From positions 215,135 through 279,134 of the forward strand of contig JABTUP010000001.1 of the NCBI GenBank assembly GCA_015075325.1: DNA of 64,000 bases. Direction: 5' to 3'. This DNA comes from Flavobacteriales bacterium (GTDB lineage: Bacteria > Bacteroidota > Bacteroidia > Flavobacteriales_E > Vicingaceae). Position 1 is the stretch's first letter; every line of letters starts with the position of its first letter. The notes beneath the pieces were generated by a model. The model searched no databases. It was not told where the DNA came from and was given only the letters and a program-made list of their open reading frames with translations. A program made the position numbers and the translations under genes. Below, piece by piece: positions 35,020-43,411 of this stretch.

Positions 35020-36351
35020 CTACCTCGGTTTCGGCATATTTTTCATTAATTGAGCCATTTTCTTTTTATCTCCCATCATTTTCATCATTTTGCTGGTTTG
35101 CTCAAATTGTTTGATGAGTTTGTTTACTTCTTGAATTGTATTTCCGCTACCTGCTGCAATACGTTTCCTTCTGTTACCATTTAATAATTGTGGATTGGCT
35201 CTTTCTTTTGGCGTCATTGATTGAATAATAGCTTCTATTCCTTTAAAAGCGTTATCATCAATATCAATATCTTTCATTGCTTTTCCTACTCCAGGAATCA
35301 TTCCCATCAAATCTTTAACATTACCCATTTTTTTGATTTGACCAATTTGATCCATAAAATCGTTAAAATCGAACTGGTTTTTTGCAATTTTCTTTTGTAA
35401 TGCACGAGCTTTTTCTTCGTCGTATTGTTCTTGAGCACGCTCTACTAAACTTACCACGTCACCCATTCCCAATATTCTATCTGCCATACGTTCTGGATAG
35501 AACACATCTAATGCGTCCATTTTTTCTCCAGTACCTACAAACTTAATTGGTTTATCAACCACTGTTCTAATAGATAAGGCTGCTCCACCACGAGTATCAC
35601 CATCTAATTTGGTTAATACAACTCCATCAAAATTAATTTTATCGTTAAATGCTTTTGCTGTATTTACGGCATCTTGACCAGTCATTGAATCTACAACAAA
35701 CAAAGTTTCTTGAGGGTTAACGGCATTTTTAACCTCAGCAATTTCGTTCATCATTTGCTCATCAACAGCCAAACGACCAGCAGTATCAATAATTACCACA
35801 TTGTAGCCTTTACTTTTTGCATGAGCTATTGCTTTTTGTGCAATATCTACTGGTTTTTTATTTTCTTTATCGCTCCAAACCTCAACTCCTATTTGTTCTC
35901 CAAGCACATGCAATTGGTCGATAGCGGCCGGACGATAAACGTCGCCAGCAACCAACATAGGCGATTTGCCTTTTTTTGTTTTTAAGTAATTGGCTAACTT
36001 TCCAGAAAAAGTTGTTTTACCCGAACCTTGCAAACCAGATATAAGAATTACAGTTGGATTTCCCTTCAAGCTAATTTCCTGCATTCCTCCTCCCATTAAT
36101 GAAGCCAGCTCATCATGAGTAATTTTAACCATCAATTGGTTTGGCGAAATAGCATTCAACACATTTGCTCCAATGGCTTTTTCTTTAACCGTATCGGTAA
36201 ATTGTTTGGCTACTTTATAGCTAACATCGGCATCGAGTAATGCTTTACGAATTTCTTTAACTGTTTCGGCAACGTTAATTTCGGTTACCTGTCCTTGTCC
36301 TTTTAATACCTTAAAGGCTCTCTCTAACTTATCGGATAAATTATCAAACAT
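35020..36351 (-). CDS. ffh: signal recognition particle protein Ffh (SRP54)
   Basis: A 443-residue GTPase. The N domain (residues 1-85) is helical; the G domain has GLQGSGKTTFSGKLA, DTAGRL and TKLDGDTRGGAALS; the M domain has RKRIAAGSG, the RNA-binding motif, and a Met-rich end (KMMKMMGDKKKMAQLMKNM). It binds signal sequences on ribosomes and targets them to FtsY. It is a housekeeping gene of normal length. A TAatTTcG box on the minus strand at 36376-36383 could be its -7 element. Confidence 0.97.
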   Translation of the reverse strand: MFDNLSDKLERAFKVLKGQGQVTEINVAETVKEIRKALLDADVSYKVAKQFTDTVKEKAIGANVLNAISPNQLMVKITHDELASLMGGGMQEISLKGNPTVILISGLQGSGKTTFSGKLANYLKTKKGKSPMLVAGDVYRPAAIDQLHVLGEQIGVEVWSDKENKKPVDIAQKAIAHAKSKGYNVVIIDTAGRLAVDEQMMNEIAEVKNAVNPQETLFVVDSMTGQDAVNTAKAFNDKINFDGVVLTKLDGDTRGGAALSIRTVVDKPIKFVGTGEKMDALDVFYPERMADRILGMGDVVSLVERAQEQYDEEKARALQKKIAKNQFDFNDFMDQIGQIKKMGNVKDLMGMIPGVGKAMKDIDIDDNAFKGIEAIIQSMTPKERANPQLLNGNRRKRIAAGSGNTIQEVNKLIKQFEQTSKMMKMMGDKKKMAQLMKNMPKPR

Positions 36352-36476
36352 AACTTTTCATTATTTTCAGTACTGCGAAATTAATATAAAAATTCGTTGT
36401 TGAAAAATACTTCTTTGCTTGTTTATAACATGGTAGTAACCATTGTATTTTTACAAGAAACAAAAAAACGTCATTT

Positions 36477-37385
36477 ATGAAAACTTTGAAATCAACAGTA
36501 GGATTAATAGTAGTTTCATCAGCCTTATTATTAAGCTCTTGTGTACCAACTTATAAATGTGGAGACCCTATTCCAGAGAAAAAAATTATAGGTGGAAAAA
36601 AGTTGAAAAACTTAGTAAAAGAACGTGACGAATTGTGTACAAACCTTAAAACCGAAGAAACCGAAAATGCTAAATTAACTAGCGATTTAACAGCTTTGCA
36701 AACCGAACACAAAACCTTACAAGGCGACCACGAAAAATTAAACGCTAAATACAAAGGGTTGATTGACGAAAACATGTCGCAAGCTGACCAATACAGCAAA
36801 AATTTGAAAGAAAAATCGGAAGAATTGGCTAAAAAAGAGCAATTGCTTGCCGACAGAGAAAAAGCATTGAAAGAAATGCAACAAATAATTGCAAGAAAAG
36901 ATTCTGTTACTAATCGATTAAACGATATTTTACGAAACGCTTTACTTGGTTTTAATTCCGACGAGCTTTCGGTTGAAATTAAAAACGGAAAAGTATATGT
37001 TTCGATGTCGGATAAGTTGTTGTTTAAATCGGGCAGTGCAGCGGTAGAAAGCAAAGGTGTTGAAGCCTTAAAAGTGTTGGCTGATGTATTAAACAAAAAT
37101 GCCGATATCGATATTTTAGTTGAAGGACACACCGACAGTATTCCAATTAAAACGGCGTTGTTTAAAGACAACTGGGATTTGAGTGTTATTCGTGCTACAT
37201 CAATTACTAGAACCCTTACCGACGATTATAAAGTAGCAGCTACTCGTATAACAGCTTCGGGTAAAGGCGATGTTTTTCCTAAAGCAGAAAACTCAACACC
37301 AGAAGGAAGAGCAAAAAACCGTAGAACGGAGATTATTCTCTCTCCAAAATTGGATGAGATTATGAATTTGCTGAATAGTAAGTAA
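36477..37385 (+). CDS. OmpA family peptidoglycan-associated lipoprotein
   Basis: A 302-residue lipoprotein: signal MKTLKSTVGLIVVSSALLLS with acylated Cys22 (LSSC). Residues about 45-150 form a coiled coil (ERDELCTNLKTEETEN and onward). Residues about 180-295 are the OmpA C-terminal domain, with LVEGHTDSIPIK, NWDLSVIRATSITR and STPEGRAKNRRTEI that bind diaminopimelate in peptidoglycan. It would tether the outer membrane to the wall. The 41 bases encoding its end PKLDEIMNLLNSK are repeated at 39584-39624, so the 3' end marks one border of an inserted cassette. Confidence 0.9.
   Translation: MKTLKSTVGLIVVSSALLLSSCVPTYKCGDPIPEKKIIGGKKLKNLVKERDELCTNLKTEETENAKLTSDLTALQTEHKTLQGDHEKLNAKYKGLIDENMSQADQYSKNLKEKSEELAKKEQLLADREKALKEMQQIIARKDSVTNRLNDILRNALLGFNSDELSVEIKNGKVYVSMSDKLLFKSGSAAVESKGVEALKVLADVLNKNADIDILVEGHTDSIPIKTALFKDNWDLSVIRATSITRTLTDDYKVAATRITASGKGDVFPKAENSTPEGRAKNRRTEIILSPKLDEIMNLLNSK
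37344..37384 (+). repeat. direct repeat, left copy (3' end of OmpA-like gene)
   Basis: A 41-bp segment starting CCAAAATTGGATGAG recurs at 39584-39624 with one difference (C at 37371, T at 39611). The distance between copies is 2240 bp. The copy ends within the stop codon of the OmpA-like gene. Confidence 0.9.
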
Positions 37386-37407
37386 GTCATTTCAACAATA
37401 AAAAAAT

Positions 37408-37440
37408 AAGCCGTAGAATAGCTATTCTACGGCTTTTGTT
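37408..37440 (+). terminator. intrinsic terminator after the OmpA-like gene
   Basis: A near-perfect stem with arms AAGCCGTAGAATAG and CTATTCTACGGCTT is followed by TTG TTT. It lies inside the repeat-bounded cassette. Confidence 0.8.
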
Positions 37441-37470
37441 TATCAAAGCACTATCTTTTTAGAGATTATA

Positions 37471-37524
37471 TTCACTAAAAAGCATAACTTTTGGTGAATA
37501 CATCCGCCAAAAGTATTATTTTTG
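37471..37524 (+). promoter_or_regulatory. promoter and inverted repeats of the DUF4143 ATPase gene
   Basis: TATTTTTG (37517-37524) is a -7 box 13 bases before the ATG. Upstream, ACTTTTGG (37488-37495) and CCAAAAGT (37508-37515) form an inverted repeat spaced by 12, and TTCACTAAAAAG pairs loosely with CTTTTGGTGAA. The arrangement could be an operator or a structured leader. Confidence 0.45.
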
Positions 37525-37537
37525 AAGAAAAAACGTC

Positions 37538-38656
37538 ATGTATTCAAGAAGTTTAACTAATCTCATTTCAGCTAAAATTGGTAAAGGAAAGGCAATTGTT
37601 GTTATAGGACCTCGACAAGTAGGGAAAACCACTTTAATAAAAAAACTGATGGAGAATAAACCTCACTTCTTTTTAGATTGTGATGACCCAACAGTAAGAA
37701 GTCTTTTAACCAATCCAAATACGGAACAATTAAAAGGGCTAATAGGAGAGCATAAATTAATTTTTATTGATGAAGCTCAACGAATAAAAGGAATAGGTAT
37801 TACGTTAAAAATAATAACCGACCAATTTAAAGATGTACAATTAATCATTAGTGGATCTTCCTCGTTTGATATAGCCAATGAATTGAACGAACCATTAACT
37901 GGTCGAAAATGGGAATATGAATTGTTTCCAATTAGTTGGGAAGAATATGAAAATCATCATGGATTTTTGGTAGCTGAACAACAATTAGAAAATAGATTGT
38001 TGTATGGATTTTATCCTGATGTACTTAACAATATTGGGCAAGAAAAAGAAGTGCTAAAAAATTTAGTAAACAGCTACTTGTATCGCGATATTTTAGCCTA
38101 CTCAGATATCAGAAAACCAGAAGTACTTGAAAAATTAGTTAAAGCATTAGCTCTACAAATTGGAAGCGAAGTTAGTTACAATGAACTTTCTCAGCTTGTT
38201 GGCGTTGACAAAAACACAGTAAGCAAATATATTGATGTACTGCAAAAAGGTTATGTATTATTTAAATTAGATAGTTTCAGCTCCAACCTTAGAAATGAAA
38301 TAAAAACAAATAAAAAAATATATTTCTATGACAATGGAGTGCGAAACATGATTTTAGGAAATTTCACTCCTTTAGACTTAAGGCAAGACAAAGGTGCTTT
38401 GTGGGAAAATTTTTTAATATCGGAACGCTTAAAACAAAACACCTATAAAAACACCTTGGCGAAAGGCTATTTTTGGAGAACAAAACAACAACAAGAGGTT
38501 GATTTTGTTGAAGAAAAAGATGGTAAAATTTATGGGTTTGAATTCAAATGGAACAACTTAAAAAAAATTAATTTACCAAAAACTTTTATCGAAACATACA
38601 ACGCAACAGGAGTAGTTATAGACAAAACCAATTATAGAACATTCGTTAATTGCTAA
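37538..38656 (+). CDS. AAA_14/DUF4143 family ATPase
   Basis: A 372-residue protein of the archaeal-type ATPase family. The N-terminal AAA part has Walker A VVIGPRQVGKTTLIKKL (Gly24-Thr31), Walker B KLIFIDEAQRI and the LIISGSSSFD sensor. The C-terminal DUF4143 part has a winged-helix section (VSYNELSQLVGVDKNTVSKY) and a PD-(D/E)XK-like end (FWRTKQQQEVDFVEEKDG then GFEFKW). These proteins are widespread in accessory DNA, and their function is not settled. This one is the first gene in a cassette bracketed by 41-bp direct repeats and shares it with a toxin-antitoxin pair. Confidence 0.9.
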   Translation: MYSRSLTNLISAKIGKGKAIVVIGPRQVGKTTLIKKLMENKPHFFLDCDDPTVRSLLTNPNTEQLKGLIGEHKLIFIDEAQRIKGIGITLKIITDQFKDVQLIISGSSSFDIANELNEPLTGRKWEYELFPISWEEYENHHGFLVAEQQLENRLLYGFYPDVLNNIGQEKEVLKNLVNSYLYRDILAYSDIRKPEVLEKLVKALALQIGSEVSYNELSQLVGVDKNTVSKYIDVLQKGYVLFKLDSFSSNLRNEIKTNKKIYFYDNGVRNMILGNFTPLDLRQDKGALWENFLISERLKQNTYKNTLAKGYFWRTKQQQEVDFVEEKDGKIYGFEFKWNNLKKINLPKTFIETYNATGVVIDKTNYRTFVNC

Positions 38657-38851
38657 ATCAATAGTGGCATATTTCTATAAATTAATAATTTGATAATCAA
38701 CACCTTTTATTTGTTGTATTTATTTTTTTATCTTTGAAAAGGTGTATATGGCAGATATGATGCATTAAATACATGAGATAACTAATACTGATATCTATTA
38801 TAATATTGAGTTGAATTCAATTGTTTCTGGCAAAAAAATCGACAATCAACC

Positions 38852-38882
38852 TTGTGTTATACGTATAAATTTCATATATTTG
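38852..38882 (+). promoter_or_regulatory. promoter of the PIN-domain toxin-antitoxin operon
   Basis: TTG at 38852-38854 and TATATTTG at 38875-38882 are 20 bases apart, a full Bacteroidota promoter. TATACGTATA between them and GTACGTAAAC just after form palindromic elements suited to antitoxin binding. The rest of the 245-base gap upstream holds an ACACCTTTT/AAAAGGTGT inverted repeat (38700-38745) and an orphan TATCTTTG at 38729; no gene is seen there. Confidence 0.6.
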
Positions 38883-38901
38883 TACGTAAACAAAATATGC
38901 C

Positions 38902-39147
38902 ATGGACACAAAACTGACCCTTAAGCTTGAACAAACAATTATTGAAAAGGCAAAAGACTATGCAAGAAGTCATAAAACAAGCCTTTCAAAATTAATTGAA
39001 AACTATCTGCTTAATATTACTAGTGAAAAAGACAAAGAAGAGAAAATAACCCCCTTAGTTAAAAGTTTATCAGGAATTATAAATCTTCCAAAAGAGTTCG
39101 ACCACAAAAAAGAATACTCCGACTTTTTAATTAATAAATACAAATAA
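38902..39147 (+). CDS. DUF6364-type ribbon-helix-helix antitoxin
   Basis: An 81-residue protein: MDTKLTLKLEQTIIEKAKDY, then ARSHKTSLSKLIENYLLNIT, the beta-strand/helix/helix of a ribbon-helix-helix DNA-binding domain in the form typical of Bacteroidota antitoxins, followed by a charged tail that would bind the toxin. Its stop codon overlaps the ATG of the PIN-domain gene (shared base at 39147). It is expected to neutralise the toxin and repress the operon. Confidence 0.85.
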   Translation: MDTKLTLKLEQTIIEKAKDYARSHKTSLSKLIENYLLNITSEKDKEEKITPLVKSLSGIINLPKEFDHKKEYSDFLINKYK

Positions 39148-39557
39148 TGGATAAAGTATTTGTAGACACAGATATCATTCTTGATTTATTAAGTAAACGA
39201 GAACCATTTTATACTTATTCCGCCCACTTATTTTCAGAAGCTGATAAGGGTAAGATAAAAATACATGTCTCCTCTTTATCCTTTTCTAACTTAAATTACA
39301 TTTTAACTAGGCAATATTCGGCTGATCAAGCAAGAAAAAAACTACTTAAGTTTAAAACACTTGTTACTGTTTTAGCAGTTACTGACAAAGTTGTTGAACT
39401 TGCTTTATCGTCGGACTTTAAAGACTTTGAAGATGGATTACAATATTTTACTGCAATTGAAAACAATTTAAAAACTTTGCTTACAAGAAATTTAAAAGAC
39501 TACAAGAGTGCTGAAATAACAGTGATGACCGCAGAACAATTTTTGAAAGGCAATTAG
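39147..39557 (+). CDS. PIN-domain (VapC-like) ribonuclease toxin
   Basis: A 136-residue protein. MDKVFVDTDIILDLLSKREP carries the first PIN acids (Asp7, Asp9), and DFEDGLQYFTAIENN with KTLLTRNLKDYKS gives the later acidic residues and the final strand motif. Such enzymes cleave tRNA or rRNA when released from the antitoxin. It directly follows the antitoxin gene by overlap and ends 26 bases before the right copy of the 41-bp repeat. Confidence 0.9.
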   Translation: MDKVFVDTDIILDLLSKREPFYTYSAHLFSEADKGKIKIHVSSLSFSNLNYILTRQYSADQARKKLLKFKTLVTVLAVTDKVVELALSSDFKDFEDGLQYFTAIENNLKTLLTRNLKDYKSAEITVMTAEQFLKGN

Positions 39558-39583
39558 AAAATAACATGGGTAACCATAACAGA

Positions 39584-39624
39584 CCAAAATTGGATGAGAT
39601 TATGAATTTGTTGAATAGTAAGTA
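39584..39624 (+). repeat. direct repeat, right copy (fragment of OmpA-like gene end)
   Basis: 40 of 41 bases are identical to 37344-37384, still encoding PKLDEIMNLLNSK and a stop (TAG here). The preceding coding sequence of the OmpA-like gene is absent, so this is a detached gene tail. It is the right border of the ATPase/toxin-antitoxin cassette. Confidence 0.9.
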
Positions 39625-39634
39625 GAAAAACTAA

Positions 39635-39892
39635 ATGACTACTGAACAACTCAAAATATATAAAAGCATTGACGAAATTTTATGGTTTGATTGGGATCCA
39701 ATTGGAATAAATAAACATGGAATTCGTGATGAATATTCTGGCTATATCCCCAAAGTTTACAAACTAAAAATTAGTGGTGCAAGTAAAGTCGAAATTGCAA
39801 AATATCTTGATGAAGTGGTAACAGAAAGAATGGGAATGGAAAGTAATTTGGAATTTAGTGAAAGAATTGCAGAAAAAATTATAAACTTATAA
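39635..39892 (+). CDS. small protein of unknown function (DWDPIG motif)
   Basis: An 85-residue soluble protein. It has the conserved-looking segment ILWFDWDPIGIN, then DEYSGYIPKVYKL, then a helical half ending ERIAEKIINL. Short proteins with the DWDPxG and DEYxxY pattern occur in many bacteria near immunity or contact-toxin genes, but I cannot assign a function. It starts 11 bases after the right 41-bp repeat, so it lies either at the edge of the cassette or in the original downstream DNA. Confidence 0.6.
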   Translation: MTTEQLKIYKSIDEILWFDWDPIGINKHGIRDEYSGYIPKVYKLKISGASKVEIAKYLDEVVTERMGMESNLEFSERIAEKIINL

Positions 39893-39992
39893 TAGAACTC
39901 TTCTGTTCGTAGTTTGAATTAAGGACAAAAGCGAAGGCAACTTATTATTGTATAACTGAATTGCAACCAGCAAAACAAGCAGTATTACAATA

Positions 39993-41459
39993 CTAAAACC
40001 TAAAACCTAAGGTAAATGTAATGTAATGGTCTTTTAAATCGGTTGAAGCAAAATCGTTGTTTTCTGTAACTAATAAGGTTTGGCTGCTATACATTTTTAG
40101 AGCATAAGCCATATCAAAATAATAATCGTCTTGTTTTATACCAAAACCAAACGAATAAGTATTCGATTGTTGGTTGGCATTAAATGAGTTTTTAATAGGG
40201 TCGCCCTGAAAACGGTAACCAGCACGTAATCTAAAGGGGTCTAGCCTCCACTCGGTTCCAACTCTAATGTTTTGAGTGATTTGAAAATTGTTTCTAATGC
40301 TTTGATTTTCTGATGAAAAATCATAAAATTCCACATCACTATTATCGTGTTTTAATCGTGCCATTGCATAATCAACCAATTCATAATCGGCATTAATTAC
40401 ACCATGTTCTCCTGCCACAAAAGCCACACTACTAATAAACCGATAAGGTGTGGTTAACAAATAGCTATAATTTCCAAACGGAGATGAATAATCGTAGGTT
40501 GTTCCGTTTTTTAATTCCGATTTCATAGTAGTTTGATAGCTGTCGGTTAATCCATAAATTGTAGGAGTATGAAAAGCCATACCAATTCTTACCCAGTCGG
40601 TGAGTTTATAAATCATTCCTAATTTAAAGTTAACTCCAGCTCCTGAAGTTTTAACATAATCGTGAATTACAAACGATTTAAAATCGGTAAGCGTATCGTT
40701 AACATCAGCAGTTTCAGAATAGTTTCTGTCGTAAATATACCGAACAGTAGGTATTCCCATTGTTGCTCCAATAAACAATTTGTCGTTATAATTTCCTCCA
40801 AAAGTAAAAAATACCTCGCCGCTTCCTCCCCTGGTTTCGTAATTGGTGTTTTGTGTAAGGTTTACACTATTTTGAAAAACATGATCATATTTTAACGTAT
40901 CGGTAATTGTTGGGTTTACTAAATAATTTTGATAGGCTAAATTGGAAGTAAAAGGATATAAATTTGGAATATCATCACCAATTGTACCCTCACCTGCATT
41001 CAGTTCGTTTGTATAGTTATTTAACATGCTCCAATCTGTTTTTCCTTTTGCAGAAATACTGGCATTAAAATTTGATGTTCTGTTATATCCAATACCAAAA
41101 CTTACACTTTCCCAATTTCCAGAACCTGGCAAATTGCCCACTACACCAATGTTTGAAAAATGAAAGTTTAACTTTCCATCGGTTAAGCTATTTCCATCTA
41201 ATTTGGTATCGGTATAATTGTAATGAAATGCTGGAGTAAACGACATATCAGAGCTTTTATACACGCCAATACCTGCTGGGTTTACACTCAACGACGACAT
41301 GTTAGCACCTAAAGCACCAAAAGAACCTCCCATTGCATTAAATCGTGCATCACCATAAAATTCCAAGTTTGAATATCGAAGAGCATCAAATTCGTTTTGT
41401 GCAACTATTTGTTGTGAACAAAAGAGGAATCCTAGTATGGGTATTATAAATTTTTTCAT
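39993..41459 (-). CDS. OmpP1/FadL family outer-membrane porin
   Basis: A 488-residue outer-membrane protein with signal MKKFIIPILGFLFCSQQIVAQ. The plug-region start (NEFDALRYSNLEFYGDARFNAMGGSFGALGANMSSLSVNPAGIG, seen in shorter parts such as FNAMGGSFGALGANMSSL) is the FadL/TodX pattern, followed by fourteen-strand barrel sequence ending DHYITFTLGFRF with terminal Phe. It would take up long-chain fatty acids or other hydrophobic compounds. Next to it on the same strand lie the Tyr/Gly-rich secreted protein and a small membrane protein, with proS divergent, an arrangement seen in Flavobacteriaceae. Confidence 0.88.
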   Translation of the reverse strand: MKKFIIPILGFLFCSQQIVAQNEFDALRYSNLEFYGDARFNAMGGSFGALGANMSSLSVNPAGIGVYKSSDMSFTPAFHYNYTDTKLDGNSLTDGKLNFHFSNIGVVGNLPGSGNWESVSFGIGYNRTSNFNASISAKGKTDWSMLNNYTNELNAGEGTIGDDIPNLYPFTSNLAYQNYLVNPTITDTLKYDHVFQNSVNLTQNTNYETRGGSGEVFFTFGGNYNDKLFIGATMGIPTVRYIYDRNYSETADVNDTLTDFKSFVIHDYVKTSGAGVNFKLGMIYKLTDWVRIGMAFHTPTIYGLTDSYQTTMKSELKNGTTYDYSSPFGNYSYLLTTPYRFISSVAFVAGEHGVINADYELVDYAMARLKHDNSDVEFYDFSSENQSIRNNFQITQNIRVGTEWRLDPFRLRAGYRFQGDPIKNSFNANQQSNTYSFGFGIKQDDYYFDMAYALKMYSSQTLLVTENNDFASTDLKDHYITFTLGFRF

Positions 41460-41495
41460 GGCTACAACATTTAGTTAACAAATAAAATGCTTTGT

Positions 41496-42902
41496 TTATC
41501 GAGGTCTTCTTCCTCCACCTCCACTTGGTGCAGCCCCTCCTCCTCTATTGTAACTATTTCCTGATGGTCGGCTGTATGAGTTATTGCTTGGTTGGCTATA
41601 GCTCGGCTGACTAGGTTTGTTGTACGAAGGTTTAGTAGTTGGCTGAGTATAAGTTCTTGGTTTTGGCGTACTTGTTCCCGAACCCCCTTGTGGTGTTCTT
41701 GGCTGAGAATATGACGGTGGGTTTGACGGAACTGTACTTGGCTCATAAGATCTTGGTCGAGGATTTCCCACACCAGGATTAGTTGGCTGAGGAGTTCTTG
41801 GTTTTGGTGTTCCCACATTTGGATTGGTCGGTTGAGGAGTTCTCGGTTTTGGAGTTGCAATACTAGGATTTGGGTCGGTTGTAGTTCTAGGATAAACCGG
41901 ATTTGTACTCGAAGGACTCATCGGTCTTGGCACAGAATTACCAACATTGTTATTCGTATTTTTACTTGGTTGAGTTCCCATTATTGTTGATTCTTTTACA
42001 CCACCAACATTACCCGCATTATTATTCATCGGACGAGGAACACTAGTACCTATATTTCCATTAGTGTTTAAGGTATTGTTTCTAACTGCGGTTTCGTATT
42101 TTTCGCCAAATGTTTTTACTGGAGCAACAGGTCGTGGACTACTAGTTATTGCAGCAGCAGAAGAATTACTTGGTCTGTCACCTCTTCCATAACCAGCATA
42201 GCCAGATGATGTGTTTCCACGATGACCGTAGTAATAACTGTTTCTATCGTAACTGTTGTAATAATTTCCTGCATAAAAACCATCATGGTATCCATGGTTG
42301 TACCCTGCCCAATAAGAGCTTCCGTACCATCCATAAGGGCTCCAACCCCAACCTATAGTATTCCAACCCCAGCTGGTATACCAACCGCCCCACGACCAAC
42401 CAACATTCCAACCCCAAGGACGTGGATACCACCAGTTGTAGCTCGTATAAACGCTTACTCCATAGTTATAAGGATTGTAATCGTACCAATAGTAGTTCGT
42501 ATAACAGTTGTCGTAATATCCATATCTACCATAAGGTCTATGAAACCTTCTGATACGCGATGAATACTCATAATCATAGTATTCATTATTGTAATCGTAA
42601 TGATCGCCGCTGTAATAATTATTAGTGATTCTAGTATTACCATTTTCATCTTGATAATAGGTAGTACTATCAGTTATACCCATTTCTTGGTTATACTGAT
42701 TTTGGCGTGCAACCTCTTCTTGTTCGTAATAATAATCGGTTGCAGTAGAATATTGACTGTCATTTATTTTTTCTTCAACAGGTTGAACACTTACTTCTTT
42801 TGATTTTTTATTTTTTGAAGGATAAAAATCATCTTGTGCATTTGCATTGGTTACAGCAATTATTGTTGCTACAGTAGCCATTATTTTAAGTAAAGTTTTC
42901 AT
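41496..42902 (-). CDS. secreted Tyr/Gly/Trp- and Pro/Asn-rich low-complexity protein
   Basis: A 468-residue protein with signal MKTLLKIMATVATIIAVTNA. Residues about 110-240 are dominated by Tyr, Gly, Trp, Ser and Asn (SYNWWYPRPWGWNVGWSWGG), and residues about 290-450 by Pro, Ser, Thr, Asn and Arg, including tandem 15-residue units TPKPRTPQPTNPNVG, TPKPRTPQPTNPGVG. These are often annotated vitellogenin-like in Flavobacteria, a naming artefact. An unusually strong Shine-Dalgarno AGGAGG lies 8 bases before the ATG, rare for this phylum, suggesting high translation. It is probably a surface or matrix protein. Confidence 0.7.
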   Translation of the reverse strand: MKTLLKIMATVATIIAVTNANAQDDFYPSKNKKSKEVSVQPVEEKINDSQYSTATDYYYEQEEVARQNQYNQEMGITDSTTYYQDENGNTRITNNYYSGDHYDYNNEYYDYEYSSRIRRFHRPYGRYGYYDNCYTNYYWYDYNPYNYGVSVYTSYNWWYPRPWGWNVGWSWGGWYTSWGWNTIGWGWSPYGWYGSSYWAGYNHGYHDGFYAGNYYNSYDRNSYYYGHRGNTSSGYAGYGRGDRPSNSSAAAITSSPRPVAPVKTFGEKYETAVRNNTLNTNGNIGTSVPRPMNNNAGNVGGVKESTIMGTQPSKNTNNNVGNSVPRPMSPSSTNPVYPRTTTDPNPSIATPKPRTPQPTNPNVGTPKPRTPQPTNPGVGNPRPRSYEPSTVPSNPPSYSQPRTPQGGSGTSTPKPRTYTQPTTKPSYNKPSQPSYSQPSNNSYSRPSGNSYNRGGGAAPSGGGGRRPR

Positions 42903-42993
42903 AATAAGTCCTCCTATATTTTACTAGGGTATTTGTTAATGAAGTGTTAAAACAACCTCTTGTTTTTAAAAAAGACAAATACCATGCCATATT

Positions 42994-43323
42994 CTATTGC
43001 CAAAAAGCTGCAATAATAAACACCGTATTGATAAATACATCTACAACTATTTCTGCGACAACCTCTGCTCTTATGTTTCTTCTTTGTTTAATTCGTTCAT
43101 TTTCCTCTTCAGTTTCAATATCAGCAACGCTATAGTTTTCAACTTCCTGAACTGCTTCCAAGTAATCTTGTTCGGTTGTGTAATTATCTAAATCAACTGT
43201 ATCAATCGATACAGTTTTAGTTTCAGTAGTTTTATTTGTTGAGTAAAATTCGTCTTGAGCAAAAACTGTAGTAAAACTTCCGAAGAAAATGATGATGAGT
43301 AAATAAAATGGAATAGTTTTCAT
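42994..43323 (-). CDS. small exported protein sharing its N-terminus with the downstream Tyr/Gly-rich protein
   Basis: A 109-residue protein with signal MKTIPFYLLIIIFFGSFTTVFAQ. The mature start DEFYSTNKTTETKTVSIDTV parallels DDFYPSKNKKSKEVSVQPVE of the next gene on the same strand, and both continue with an acidic YSTA/YTTE segment. It ends in a hydrophobic helix (VVAEIVVDVFINTVFIIAAF) that may sit in a membrane. Likely the product of a tandem duplication of the 5' end, later diverged. Function is unknown. Confidence 0.65.
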   Translation of the reverse strand: MKTIPFYLLIIIFFGSFTTVFAQDEFYSTNKTTETKTVSIDTVDLDNYTTEQDYLEAVQEVENYSVADIETEEENERIKQRRNIRAEVVAEIVVDVFINTVFIIAAFWQ

Positions 43324-43411
43324 GTGGCGTTATTTAAAAGGTAAAAATCGCTTAATTTTACCCTCCTAAAATTAATCAATTTTGATTATCAAAAACTATA
43401 CCTAAAAACAG

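Noticed and set aside
38729..38901. Orphan TATCTTTG promoter that could drive a small RNA or antitoxin RNA
   Set aside because: No -33 TTG at proper distance, no downstream terminator and no conserved structure; the nearer promoter at 38852-38882 explains the operon.
41471..41860. 129-residue minus-strand frame rich in Gln and Leu
   Set aside because: It overlaps the Pro-rich repeats of the secreted low-complexity protein in another frame; the repeats keep both frames open, and only the other frame has a signal peptide.
41760..41870. Tandem repeats as a CRISPR array
   Set aside because: The units are 45 bp, contiguous, with no spacers, and encode the TPKPRTPQPTNP protein repeat.
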